From Isosphaeraceae bacterium (GTDB lineage Bacteria > Planctomycetota > Planctomycetia > Isosphaerales > Isosphaeraceae), in assembly GCA_021324445.1 (NCBI GenBank), contig JAJPJC010000041.1:1-46801 (forward strand): a stretch of 46,801 nt of DNA, read 5' to 3'. Shown here in pieces: positions 7,787-22,619 of the stretch. The notes beneath the pieces were generated by a model. It was not told the DNA's origin and searched no databases. It saw nothing but the letters and a program-made list of their open reading frames with translations. A program made the translations under genes and the position numbers. Numbering within the stretch: position 1 is the stretch's first letter; every line of letters begins with the position of its first letter.

Positions 7787-8791
7787 TCACTGCCCGGCTG
7801 GCCCGAAGCAAACCAGGGTGAGGTCGTCGGCCTGGGCGTGGCCGCGGGAAAACTCGTCCACCTCCCGGAGGATTGCCCAGCCGACCGCTTCGGGACCGCC
7901 GTCGGCGGCCTGAATGCATTGGAGCAGGCGACGGTTTTCCCGCGTGTCGAAGAGGGTCTCCGTTGGGCTTCGCGCGTCGGTCACGCCGTCCGAGTAGACG
8001 ACGGCGACATCACCCGGTCGGAGCAGGACTTCGACCTGCTCATATACGGTGTCGCGCACGATGCCGAGTGGGAGACCCCTGCCCGGCTCGCCGACCGCCT
8101 CGACCGTGCCGTCGGCGCGGCGGAGGAGCATCGGGGGATGCCCCGCCGAGCAAAGCTGGAGCCGGCCCGTGCTCGCCTCGAGGATCGACAGGCTGAGGGT
8201 GATGTATCTCTCGTCGATCGCGGCATCGCAGAGCGCGTGATTCAGCGCGGCGGCGGCCGCTGACGGGGATCCTTCGGACTGGAGCTTCAGCCGCGTGTCC
8301 CCCGAGAACTTCGCCATCACCAGCGCCGCCGCGACCCCCTTGCCCGAGACATCCCCCAGGGCAATACCCAGCCGGCCGTTGAGCAACGGGACGAAATCGT
8401 AATAGTCGCCGCCGACCTCGTGGGCCGCGTGGTAATAGGCGAAGAACGCGTAGCCGGCGATCGCCGGCAAGGACTGCGGTAAGAATTGGTGCTGCACCTG
8501 CTCCGCGAGCTTCAGATCGCGCGCCAGCCGCTCATGGGCGAGCAGTGTCTCCTGGAGCGACACGTCCCGGCCGGCAATCACCGCCTCGGCAGCGCCCGCG
8601 CGACCCCGCCGGCCATCCATCAGGTCGAGCCGCGCGATCCCCAAGGCGTGGCGACCGGCGATCGGCAGCCCAATGCCCGTGGCCAAGACACCCCCTGAAC
8701 TCATCCGGGAGAGCCCCGCGGCGCCGGTGATGCATCCCCCGACGGACCCCGGCTGCCGCATGCTTGAATTCTCGCATTCAAATATTTCCAT
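7787..8791 (-). CDS. PP2C/SpoIIE-type serine phosphatase
   Basis: Protein of 334 residues. The C-terminal about 240 residues are a SpoIIE-type phosphatase domain: the linker ARDLKLAEQVQHQFLPQSLP leads into HEVGGDYYDFVPL, LGDVSGKGVAAALVMA, the mid-domain motif LCSAGHPPMLLRR, VVYSDGVTDARSP and ADDLTLVCF, which together supply the acidic metal ligands. The N-terminal about 85 residues (to ETLLAHERL) match no domain I recognise; relatives often carry FHA or GAF sensors there. The ATG at 8791 is well supported by an excellent ribosome-binding site (GAGGAGGT, 6-7 bases upstream). It is a paralogue of the phosphatase at 4581-5933, and the two enclose amt. Confidence 0.88.
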   Translation of the reverse strand: MEIFECENSSMRQPGSVGGCITGAAGLSRMSSGGVLATGIGLPIAGRHALGIARLDLMDGRRGRAGAAEAVIAGRDVSLQETLLAHERLARDLKLAEQVQHQFLPQSLPAIAGYAFFAYYHAAHEVGGDYYDFVPLLNGRLGIALGDVSGKGVAAALVMAKFSGDTRLKLQSEGSPSAAAAALNHALCDAAIDERYITLSLSILEASTGRLQLCSAGHPPMLLRRADGTVEAVGEPGRGLPLGIVRDTVYEQVEVLLRPGDVAVVYSDGVTDARSPTETLFDTRENRRLLQCIQAADGGPEAVGWAILREVDEFSRGHAQADDLTLVCFGPAGQ

Positions 8792-9263
8792 CGAGACACC
8801 TCCTCAGCATCAGTTCCCGGCTCGCTCGACGGGCGGACATGGCGATGAAATCCGGCGCCTCCCATCGACCGGCGCCTGACCGTGATGCAGACGGTATACC
8901 AAGGGGACACGATGCTCCAGTCTCCGGATGCTCCCGACCATCCGCTCGCCTCGCCATTCTGCGGCCGCTCGCGCGGAATTCTCCAGGAGAGAGGGTGTCC
9001 ACGGGGCAACTCCCCACGACCTCTCCTGGCGCACATCAGGTTCGGGCGGAATGCCCCCGAGCCGGGTGGGGGGATTCTGCCCAGAGTCTCGAGAAATCAG
9101 GGGAAAAACCCGGAAAACGCCCAGAAAATCGGCCGCTCTTCCCCCTGGTACGCCGGCTGCATTAAGTCTCACCGTTGGCCGATCGGTGGGTACACCGGCT
9201 CCCTTCGGGACGGTGGCCGACGGCCAGGACCAGGGCCGGGCCGGATCCCGGGGAGGCTTACCG
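8792..9263. other. Intergenic region with a motif shared with 17455-17510
   Basis: The 472 bases between the second phosphatase (minus) and the small membrane gene (plus). No convincing gene is seen. At about 9080-9125 there is a TGCCCAG word, a 15-base gap, GGGGAAAA, then CGCC and GAAAATC words. The same order with a 16-base gap occurs upstream of the secreted-protein gene at 17626. It may be a regulatory or structured leader element. Confidence 0.4.
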
Positions 9264-9497
9264 ATGGGTTCATCTGCATTTGAGGTCATCTTTGTCCCGG
9301 TGCTTCTGGGGACATTCCAGGGGATCGTCGCGGGCACGGCGATCCTCACTCTGTGGAACGCGGTCGTGGCCCTGGTCGGCCGCCTGGGCCGTGTGGCTCG
9401 GTCGATCGAGGCGGTGCACCGGGCTGCGCGCACTGCCCCGCGACCAGTCCGTCGGCCGATCCCTCACGGCGCCCGGAGCCTGGGCAGCTACGGTTGA
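9264..9497 (+). CDS. Small membrane protein, function unknown
   Basis: Short gene of 77 codons. The protein has one or two hydrophobic segments (about residues 6-36: FEVIFVPVLLGTFQGIVAGT then AILTLWNAVVALVG) and a basic tail rich in Arg. The start is supported by a good ribosome-binding site (GGGGAGG, about 8 bases before the ATG). It lies about 160 bases upstream of the RND pump gene, with a palindromic element between them. I know no family for it; an accessory role with the pump is only a guess from position. Confidence 0.5.
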   Translation: MGSSAFEVIFVPVLLGTFQGIVAGTAILTLWNAVVALVGRLGRVARSIEAVHRAARTAPRPVRRPIPHGARSLGSYG

Positions 9498-9532
9498 AGG
9501 GAGTCGCAGGCTGTTCCCGAAATCCGTCTCCG

Positions 9533-9638
9533 CAAGCGGGATCGGAGGGCCGGCTGTGCCGGCCGGGATCGGCTGGGATGCTGACGATCCCGCTTGGCGA
9601 TCGAGATCGCACGGGTGGCCGGCCGGCACAGCCGGCCC
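9533..9638. repeat. Nested palindromic element upstream of the RND gene
   Basis: Two pairs of perfect inverted arms. CAAGCGGGATCG (9533-9544) pairs with 9585-9596, and GGGCCGGCTGTGCCGGCC (9547-9564) pairs with GGCCGGCACAGCCGGCCC (9621-9638). Each GGCCGGC arm is also internally self-complementary. The element ends 19 bases before the RND start codon, so RNA structure here could affect translation initiation. It resembles dispersed REP-like intergenic repeats. Confidence 0.85.
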
Positions 9639-9657
9639 TACGGTTCACGGAATCGCC

Positions 9658-15813
<6,156 letters not shown>

Positions 15814-15814
<1 letters not shown>

Positions 15815-17286
15815 CAGCGGGGTTCTCCATTGCTCGGGTATGCGGCGGCGGGGAGGGTCAGCGTGAAGACCGCACCGCACCCCTCGGGCCGGTTGGCGGC
15901 CTGGAGGTCGCCGCGGTGGGCCAGGGTGATCTCGCGGGCGATGGCCAGGCCCAGCCCCGTCCCTTCGGCCTTGGTGGTGAAGAACGGCTCGAACAGGTGC
16001 TTCAACGCCTCGGGTGCCAGGCCGGGGCCGGTATCGGCCACGCTGGCCAGGATCGCGCGGCGGGACGGGTCCCGCCGGGTCGACAGCCGGAGCGTGCCCC
16101 CCGGCGCCATGGCCTGGACCGCGTTGGTCGTCAGGTTGCGGAAGACTTGCAGCAGGGCCGGCGGGGCCATCGCGACCGGCGGCAAGTGCGCGTCCAGCTC
16201 AACTTCGACGTGGACTCCCTTGGCCGCGGCGGGCCCGGACGCCAGCCGGGCGGCCTCGCTCACGACGGCGTTGAGGTCTCCGGGGGCCAGTTCCTGGGCG
16301 TCGGCCCGGGAGAACTGCAACAGCCGCGAGACGATCTCTTCCAGGCGATCGACCTCGTGGACCAGCCCGCCGAGCGACTCGGCATCCAGCCCGACGACCC
16401 CGCGCTGCCAGAGCTGGGCCGTCGAGCGGATGCCGGCCAGCGGGTTGCGGACCTCGTGCGCCACGCCGGCCAGCAGCTTGCCCAGGGCCACCAGCCGCTC
16501 GCTCCGCCGCAGCTCGGTCTGGAGCCGGTCCCGCTCCGCCACCTGCCGGCGGACGGTCCGCGCCAGGCTCGCCGTCAGCGCGAACGCCAGCGCGATTCCC
16601 CCCAGCGCCAGCCCCGCGGCGAGCTGGTAACCCCGGAACGAGCGATCGATGAACAACGGGTCGACCAGCCGGGTCATCACCCAGGTCGCCCCGACCAGGC
16701 GACCGGCGACCACCACGGGCGCGGTGCGAATCGCCACGGTGACCGGCCGCAGGCTCCCCAGCTCCTCGATGGAGAACAACTCCTGCTTCTTCCGGATGGC
16801 GGCGTCGACCTGGATATCGATCAAGTCGGCCTCCAGCGGCGGCAAGCTCGACTCGTCCCGGCCACGAGCGGGCGGCCCGGCCTTCGGCTGTGCCGGCTCG
16901 TTGCCCTGCGCCGGAACGTCCTTCTTCGCGAGCACCGTCCCGAGGAAGCTGCTGAACCACAACACCAGGTAGCCACCCTCGATGCCCTCGTAGCGCCCCA
17001 ACGCGGTCGCGGCCTCGGCGGAGAGCTTGCGATCCAGCTCGGCGCGGGACTGATCATCGGGGTAATCCAGGAACCCTCCGCCTTGGGCGATGATCGGGCC
17101 TCCCCGGGCCGCCAGCTCCTTGCCGGCGCGGTCGAGCAGATCCTTGGCCACCGACCGGCGGCGTTCCCGCTCCACGACCGAGGCGCCCGTTGTCCAGAGT
17201 ACGACCAACGCCGCGACGAACAGGGCCGCGACCACGCCGACCTGGACGCCGATCGGCACCCGGAACCGTGAGGGGAAGTGTGGCAT
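15814..17286 (-). CDS. Sensor histidine kinase
   Basis: Protein of 490 residues, partner of the NtrC-type regulator. A first helix (about 12-32), an extracytoplasmic sensing region of about 185 residues with no domain I recognise, a second helix (about 220-245), a short linker, the HisKA box GVAHEVRNPLAGIRS (phosphoacceptor H277) and a HATPase domain with N box (LTTNAVQAM), G1 (DTGPGL), F (FEPFFTTK) and G2 (GTGLGLAIA) motifs. The stop overlaps the regulator start (TGATG arrangement). The cognate target operon is not certain; the convergent efflux gene is an obvious candidate by position only. The start at 17286 has no strong ribosome-binding site. Confidence 0.93.
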
Positions 17287-17625
17287 GGGCCGACCCTTGA
17301 CGGCTTCGAAATCCGGCCCTTCCGGACTGACCGCCGAAACCCTCTAGCAAGAACCGCGCCAGAGATCCTCTCCCGCATTCTGACCGAAACCCGGCCGGCC
17401 GGCCAAGGGCCCTCCGCGCGGTCCCCGCGCCGGGTTGGGCGAAATCCCCCCACTCCCACGGGGCGGTTGTGCCCAGGGTGCGGGTTGGTTGCGGGGAAAA
17501 CGCCGAAAAATCCGGGGTTTCGCGCGTTGGCATCGGCTATGCGTTATCCCCAGCCGGCAAGGTCTGGCGGGTCGGATCGAGACGGACCCATTCAAGCCCC
17601 AAGACAACTCGAAGGGAGAACGATC
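17287..17625. other. Divergent intergenic region with shared TGCCCAG...GGGGAAAA motif
   Basis: The 339 bases between the histidine kinase (minus) and the secreted protein (plus). At about 17472-17510 is the word order TGCCCAG, 16 bases, GGGGAAAA, CGCC, GAAAAATC, matching the element upstream of 9264. No gene is seen. Confidence 0.4.
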
Positions 17626-18423
17626 ATGCTCAAGCTCCTGGCCACGATGGGATCGGTCCTGGTCAGCGTCGCCCTGGCCGCTGTCCTGCCGGCGCAGCCG
17701 CCGCCGCCCGATGGGCCGCCGCCGCCCAAGGCCAAGGGGAAGGGGAAGGGCGCGGCGAAGAAGAAGGGGGAACGGGAGCCGGGTGGCGAATTGCGGAAGG
17801 CCTACGACCTTCTCCGGCGGCTCCGCACCGATGAGGGCACCGCGGGCCGGCCCGAGGAGCGGCTGCGCAACTGGACCGATCGCGCGGCCGAGCTCTACCG
17901 GCAGGGCCTGCGTGCCCAGACCGCGGGTGACTTGTTCCGCGCCCGCGAGTACGGAGCCGCGGCTCACGACCTGGCCCGGGCCGTCGACCACGCCCGCAAC
18001 GCCACGCGCTTCGACCGGCCCGACCCCGACCTGCCCGCGCCCTCGGATGACTTCGGCATGGAAGACACCCGAGAGCGCGCGCGGCGCGACCTGTACCGCG
18101 CCTACGAACGGCTGGGCTGGCTCGACTCCGGGAGGACGGCGACCGACTCCGAGGTTTACATCAAGGCGGCCCGCGACCTTTACAGCGCCGCGCGGCGTGA
18201 CCTCGAAGCCGGCCGAAACGAGCGCGCCGGCGAGCTCGCCCGCGCCGCGGAGGCCATGACCCACGTGCCCGAGCACCTCGCTCAGATCGGTGAGGACCGC
18301 GCCCGAGTCGGAACCCGACCGGCCCTCGAGCCACCGCCCAACCGGCCAGACCCCAAGGGCAAGGCGTTCGAGCCCCGCGACCGCCGCGGATCGGACCTGC
18401 CCCCGATCTTACCGCCGGGGTGA
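17626..18423 (+). CDS. Secreted protein of unknown function
   Basis: Protein of 265 residues with a clear signal peptide (MLKLLATMGSVLVSVALAAV, cleavage probably near LPAQP). A Pro/Lys-rich low-complexity stretch (PPPPDGPPPPKAKGKGKG) follows, then a mostly helical, charged body (about 50-230) with TPR/coiled-coil-like spacing (AYDLLRRL, RAAELYRQGLRAQTAGDLF, AARDLYSAARRDLEAGR), and a Pro-rich tail. I do not recognise the family. The ATG at 17626 is preceded by GAAGGGAGAA as ribosome-binding site. The basic segment next to the acidic helices suggests envelope or nucleic-acid/polyanion contact, but this is only inference. It stands alone between an intergenic motif region and a repeat cluster. 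Confidence 0.7.
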   Translation: MLKLLATMGSVLVSVALAAVLPAQPPPPDGPPPPKAKGKGKGAAKKKGEREPGGELRKAYDLLRRLRTDEGTAGRPEERLRNWTDRAAELYRQGLRAQTAGDLFRAREYGAAAHDLARAVDHARNATRFDRPDPDLPAPSDDFGMEDTRERARRDLYRAYERLGWLDSGRTATDSEVYIKAARDLYSAARRDLEAGRNERAGELARAAEAMTHVPEHLAQIGEDRARVGTRPALEPPPNRPDPKGKAFEPRDRRGSDLPPILPPG

Positions 18424-18480
18424 ACGGTGATCCGGCACGCCCCGGAGAACGGAAGTCGTCAAGCGCTCGGTGTGGGCCAC

Positions 18481-18649
18481 CGGCGGCCTGAAGGGCCGTG
18501 GGAGCAAAGCCCGGGATGCAAGCCCGGGACCCCACCCGACGCCACCAAGTCTCCCGCGGCCTGAAGGGCCGCCGGAGTGAAATTCCCTCCGGCACCCCTT
18601 CAGGGTGCGATCGAGCGGCGACCGCAGCGTCCCGGGGTTTCACCCCGGG
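18481..18649. repeat. Cluster of at least six short palindromes
   Basis: Consecutive hairpins: GGCGGCCTGAAGGGCCG at about 18482, CCCGGGATGCAAGCCCGGG at 18510-18528, GCGGCCTGAAGGGCCGC at 18556-18572, CCGGAGTGAAATTCCCTCCG near 18572, GCACCCCTTCAGGGTGC at 18592-18608 and CCCGGGGTTTCACCCCGGG at 18631-18649. The GCGGCCTGAAGGGCC unit occurs twice. Together they fill most of the 312-base gap between the secreted protein and the MFS gene; no coding sequence is seen there. Confidence 0.85.
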
Positions 18650-18735
18650 CTGCGCTCCCGCGGCTCGTTGGGCCGCAAGTTTGGGCCCAGGACTCTTTCT
18701 TACGGATCCTTCTCGCAAGCGGAGCTTCGTCGATC

Positions 18736-19983
18736 ATGGACTGGCGCAACCGCATCGGGCTTTATGGCTCGTACTTCTTCGGCGTGGCAGGCATTGGGTT
18801 CACGCTCCCCTACCTGCCCCTCTACCTCGGCCAGCAGGGGTTGTCGGACCGGGCCATCGGGTTGATCTCGACCCTGGCCGCGCTGGCGAGCCTGGCCCAG
18901 TTCCCGGTCGGCCTCTGGTCCGACCGGATCGGGTGGCGCAAGCCGTTCCTCCTGGTGGCCCTCGGCGTTCTGGCGGTCGCGACCGCGGCGCTCCGCGCAG
19001 CCCATGGGGCGATCGCCCTGGGCGTGCTGGTGGTCCTGTTCGCCGAGAACGGAGTCTGTCGCGCGGTGATCGAGAGCCTCTCCGGGGCCGAGGCGACCGC
19101 GCTGGCCCGGCCGGGCGAGGTGGGCGCGGCCCTGGGGGCCTTGCGGTTCTGGAAGCCGATCGGCATCGTGGCGGTGGCCCTGGCGGGGAGCCTGATCGCC
19201 GAGGGGCACGGCGCTGGCGCGATCCTGATCCCCCTGACCTTCGTCCAGGGACTGGGGTTCGTCGCCGCATTCCTGATCCACGAGGACGGCCATCCGCGGC
19301 CGGTCTCACCCCAAGCCTCCGCCCCCAGGTCGCCGGGCGGGTCCTGGCTCCCGAGCGATCCGGCCCTCTGGGCCTTCGTCGCGGCGATGGTCAGCTTCCA
19401 TGCGGCCAACGCGCCGGGAGGCGTCTACCTCGGCCTCTTCCTCAACCGCGATCTCCACGCGCCGGAGCGGCTGCTGGCGTACGCCTTCGTCGTCAGCATG
19501 GCCGCCTGGATGCTCGTGGTCTGGCCGGCGGGGTGGCTGGCCGACCGCTGGGGTCGCCGGCCGCTCCTGATCGCCGGATGGGGAATCATGGCGCTGCGGC
19601 TGGCCCTGGTGGCTGTGGCACAAACGCCCGGGCAGGTGATCGCCATCCAGGCGCTCGACGGCCTGGCCAACGGCCTGTTCGCCGTGCTCGCCGCCGCCTG
19701 GGTGACCGACCGCCTGGCCGACCCACGCCGCTCGGGCGAGGCGCAGGTGATCGTCGGCTCGTGCCTGGTCCTGGGCTCGGCGATCGGCCCGGCGGTGTCG
19801 GGCCTCCTGGTCGGCCCGCTGGGCTACCGGGGCCTGTTCGCCGCCCTGGCTGGCGTGGGCGTCCTCGCGACCTTATGGATCGTTGGCCTCGTCCCCGAGA
19901 CCTTGGCGCAGCGCGACAGCGGGATCGTCGCCCCGCTCGCCACGACGTCCGACCTCTCGACGTCAGTAGGTCAGGCCCTCTAG
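18736..19983 (+). CDS. MFS transporter (HcaT/MFS_1-like)
   Basis: Protein of 415 residues with about 12 hydrophobic helices. It shows the MFS loop 2-3 signature LWSDRIGWRKPFLL and a matching second-half loop ADRWGRRPLLI, plus the N-terminal pattern FFGVAGIGFTLPYLPLYL seen in the HcaT-like branch. Such carriers move small organic solutes across the inner membrane by proton coupling; the substrate is unknown. The start at 18736 follows a weak GCGGAG site; the in-frame upstream region is repeat DNA. It is the first of four same-strand genes (to 23678) separated by gaps of 57, 17 and 15 bases, so probably an operon. Confidence 0.87.
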   Translation: MDWRNRIGLYGSYFFGVAGIGFTLPYLPLYLGQQGLSDRAIGLISTLAALASLAQFPVGLWSDRIGWRKPFLLVALGVLAVATAALRAAHGAIALGVLVVLFAENGVCRAVIESLSGAEATALARPGEVGAALGALRFWKPIGIVAVALAGSLIAEGHGAGAILIPLTFVQGLGFVAAFLIHEDGHPRPVSPQASAPRSPGGSWLPSDPALWAFVAAMVSFHAANAPGGVYLGLFLNRDLHAPERLLAYAFVVSMAAWMLVVWPAGWLADRWGRRPLLIAGWGIMALRLALVAVAQTPGQVIAIQALDGLANGLFAVLAAAWVTDRLADPRRSGEAQVIVGSCLVLGSAIGPAVSGLLVGPLGYRGLFAALAGVGVLATLWIVGLVPETLAQRDSGIVAPLATTSDLSTSVGQAL

Positions 19984-20000
19984 CTCGACGCATCCCAGGA

Positions 20001-20020
20001 GTCAGGCTCGAAAGCCTGAC
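20001..20020. repeat. GTCAGGCT palindrome, third copy
   Basis: GTCAGGCTCGAAAGCCTGAC: 8-bp stem, 4-base loop, between the first MFS gene and the permease. Same family as 6034-6080, including the following CTA. Confidence 0.75.
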
Positions 20021-20040
20021 CTAGGTGAGGAACCCCGCCC

Positions 20041-21285
20041 GTGACGACGCCACCGGCCTCGATTCCCCTGGTCTCGACGATCTTCGGGCTGACCTACCTG
20101 GCGCTGGCCCTGGGCAAGGTTCCCGGCCTGCGGATCGACCGCGCCGGCATCGCCTTGGTCGGGGCGGCGGTCATGCTGGCCGGCGGCGTGCTCACGATGC
20201 GCGAGGCGGCCGAGGCCGTCGATCATGAGACGATCGCGCTGCTCTTCGGCATGATGGTGTTGGTGTCCTATCTCCGGATGGCCGGGTTCTTCGCCCTGGC
20301 CACGGAGCGGATCGCCGCGCGGTTCTCCGGGCCGCTGACCTTGCTGGCGGTCACGATCACCCTCTCGGGCGTCCTCTCGGCGTTCCTGGTCAACGACGTC
20401 GTCTGCGTGGCCATGACTCCGCTGGTGCTCCACCTCTGCCATCGCCTCAATCGGCCGCCGATCCCGTACCTGGTGGGGCTGGCGACGGCCTCGAACATCG
20501 GCTCGGTCGCCACGATCACGGGCAACCCGCAGAACATGATCATCGGCTCGCTCTCTCATATTTCCTACACGCGGTTCGCCGCGCGGCTGGCCCCCGTCGC
20601 CGTGATCGGCCTGTTCCTGAATTTCGCCGTGGTGGTCTGGCTCTACCGCAAGATGTTGGTCAAGACGGGAGAGGCTCCGTCGCCGGTCGATGATTCGACA
20701 TCGCCCCGAGTGCACCGCGGCCTCCTGATCAAGAGCATCGCCGTGACCGCGGCCACGGTCGGGTTGTTCTTCGCGGGTCAGCCGATCGCGCTGGTGGCGC
20801 TGGCCGCGGCGGGAGTGCTGATGCTCAGCCGGATCCGCCCCGAGAAGGTGTACACGAGGATCGACTGGCCGCTCCTGGTCATGTTCACGGGATTGTTCGT
20901 CGTGGTTCATGCTTTTGAGATGCACGTCGTCCGCCCCTGGGGACTGGAGCGGTGCGACGCTCTGCGGCAGTCGCCGGTGGTGCTGGTCAGCGGCCTCTCG
21001 GTGCTGCTGTCGAACCTGGTCTCGAACGTCCCGGCGGTGCTGCTGTTCAAGCCACTGATGGAGGTCATGCCCCAGAAGGAGCTGGCCTGGCTGGCCCTGG
21101 CGATGTCCAGCACGCTGGCCGGGAACCTGACCGTACTCGGTTCGGTCGCGAACCTGATCGTCGTCGAGAACGCCCGCCGCGCGGGGACCGAGCTGGGCTT
21201 CCTGGAATACCTCAAGGTCGGCGTCCCTTTGACGGTGCTGACGATCATGGTCGGCGTCGCCTGGCTGGCGCTGGTCCCCTACTGA
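20041..21285 (+). CDS. ArsB/NhaD/SLC13-superfamily anion permease
   Basis: Protein of 414 residues (GTG start, with GAGGA about 12 bases upstream) with 10-12 hydrophobic helices. It shows the ion-transporter (IT) superfamily hairpin motifs: AFLVNDVVCVAMTPLVL, then GSVATITGNPQNMIIG in the first half, and NLVSNVPAVLLFKPL with TVLGSVANLIVVENARR in the second. These motifs form the re-entrant loops and anion site in this superfamily, whose members carry arsenite, citrate/dicarboxylates or exchange Na+/H+. The substrate cannot be decided from sequence; no arsenic genes are beside it. It sits in the four-gene same-strand cluster between two MFS genes. Confidence 0.85.
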   Translation: MTTPPASIPLVSTIFGLTYLALALGKVPGLRIDRAGIALVGAAVMLAGGVLTMREAAEAVDHETIALLFGMMVLVSYLRMAGFFALATERIAARFSGPLTLLAVTITLSGVLSAFLVNDVVCVAMTPLVLHLCHRLNRPPIPYLVGLATASNIGSVATITGNPQNMIIGSLSHISYTRFAARLAPVAVIGLFLNFAVVVWLYRKMLVKTGEAPSPVDDSTSPRVHRGLLIKSIAVTAATVGLFFAGQPIALVALAAAGVLMLSRIRPEKVYTRIDWPLLVMFTGLFVVVHAFEMHVVRPWGLERCDALRQSPVVLVSGLSVLLSNLVSNVPAVLLFKPLMEVMPQKELAWLALAMSSTLAGNLTVLGSVANLIVVENARRAGTELGFLEYLKVGVPLTVLTIMVGVAWLALVPY

Positions 21286-21302
21286 CGCGGAGCGACCAAA
21301 GC

Positions 21303-22604
21303 ATGAACAGCAACCAGGGCTCGAGTCCGGGCGTCCGGGAGCGGCATCCCTCGTGGCGGAGCCTCGGGTCGCTCGACGGCCTGAACTTCTTCCTGGCGGA
21401 CGTGCGGGACGGGATGGGACCGTTCCTCGGCACTTTCCTACGGGAGAAGCATCACTGGGACGCGGCCCGGGTGGGGATCGCGCTGGCGGCGTCGCAGATC
21501 GGGACCGTACTGGCCCAGACTCCCGCCGGCGCGCTGATCGACCGCATCCGGGGGAAGCGCCTCGCGGTCGCGCTGGCCGCGGCGACGGTTGCCGCGGGCT
21601 GCCTCGTGCTTTACCTGGTGCCGGCGTTCGGAGTGGTCGTCGCCGCGCAAGCGGTGATCGGGGCGGCTGCGGCCATTTTCCCCCCGGCCGTGGCGGCGCT
21701 GACGCTGGGCCTGGTGGGCCGGGTGGTGATGCCGCGACGTACGGGTCGGAACGAGGCGTTCAACCACGCGGGCAATGTCGTCGCGGCGGCCCTGGCCGGG
21801 GGCCTGGCCTACCTTTTTGGTTACGGAGCCATGTTCCTGCTCGTGGCCGGCATGGCGGCCGCCAGCTCGGCCGCCGTCCTGCTGATCCGCGAGCCCGAGA
21901 TCGACCACGACCTGGCTCGGGGCGCCGACGATGGGGAAGAGCACCGGGTCGAGGTCATCGGCGTCGCCGAGCTGTTCCGTGACCGAAGGATCACGACCTT
22001 CATCGCCTCGGCGGTCCTGTTCCACTTCGCCAATGCGGCGATGCTGCCGCTGGCCGGCCAGAAGTCCAGCGATGGTCTGAAGGAAGGCGCGGCGGTCGTG
22101 ATGTCGGCCTGCATCATTGCGGCCCAGGTCGTGATGGTACCCGTCGCCCTGGCGGCCAGCCGCCTGGCGGCTTCGTGGGGCCGCAAGCCCGTCTTCCTGA
22201 TCGGTTTCGCGGTCTTGCCCATCCGCGGCCTGCTCTATTGCCTGAGCGTCAACCCGTTCTACCTGGTCGGGGTGCAGCTCCTCGACGGCATCGGCGCGGG
22301 CATCTTCGGCGTGGTGTCCGTGCTGGTGGTGGCCGATCTGACCAAGGGGACGGGCCGGTTCAACCTGACGCAGGGCGCCCTCGCCACGGCGACCGGAGTG
22401 GGAGCCGGGCTGAGCAACGTCCTGGCGGGCTTCGTGGTCAAGGAAGCGGGCTTCGACGCCGGCTTCCTCACCCTCGCCGCCATCGCCGCCGCGGGGACGC
22501 TCTACTTCGCCCTGGCCATGCCCGAGACCATGCGAACCGATCGAGCGTCGTCATCCGAAGCCCAGGGTGAGGTTCAGGTTCCCGTGGGAGCCATCGCGTC
22601 TTGA
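21303..22604 (+). CDS. MFS transporter
   Basis: Protein of 433 residues with about 12 hydrophobic helices. The N-terminal half has LNFFLADVRDGMGPFLGTFL and the loop motif GALIDRIRGKRLAVAL; the second half has SRLAASWGRKPVFLIG and GIGAGIFGVVSVLVVADLTK. It is an MFS permease distinct from the one at 18736 (different N-terminal motif). A charged loop of about 40 residues (EPEIDHDLARGADDGEEHRV) separates the two halves. Substrate unknown. It starts 17 bases after the permease stop with a GCGGAG site and is followed 15 bases later by a metallophosphoesterase gene, so co-transcription is likely. Confidence 0.87.
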   Translation: MNSNQGSSPGVRERHPSWRSLGSLDGLNFFLADVRDGMGPFLGTFLREKHHWDAARVGIALAASQIGTVLAQTPAGALIDRIRGKRLAVALAAATVAAGCLVLYLVPAFGVVVAAQAVIGAAAAIFPPAVAALTLGLVGRVVMPRRTGRNEAFNHAGNVVAAALAGGLAYLFGYGAMFLLVAGMAAASSAAVLLIREPEIDHDLARGADDGEEHRVEVIGVAELFRDRRITTFIASAVLFHFANAAMLPLAGQKSSDGLKEGAAVVMSACIIAAQVVMVPVALAASRLAASWGRKPVFLIGFAVLPIRGLLYCLSVNPFYLVGVQLLDGIGAGIFGVVSVLVVADLTKGTGRFNLTQGALATATGVGAGLSNVLAGFVVKEAGFDAGFLTLAAIAAAGTLYFALAMPETMRTDRASSSEAQGEVQVPVGAIAS

Positions 22605-22619
22605 GGAGATCTGAACACA

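Noticed and set aside
8928..9263. Upstream extension of the small membrane gene
   Set aside because: Ser/Arg-rich translation of the intergenic motif region; the ATG at 9264 has the ribosome-binding site.
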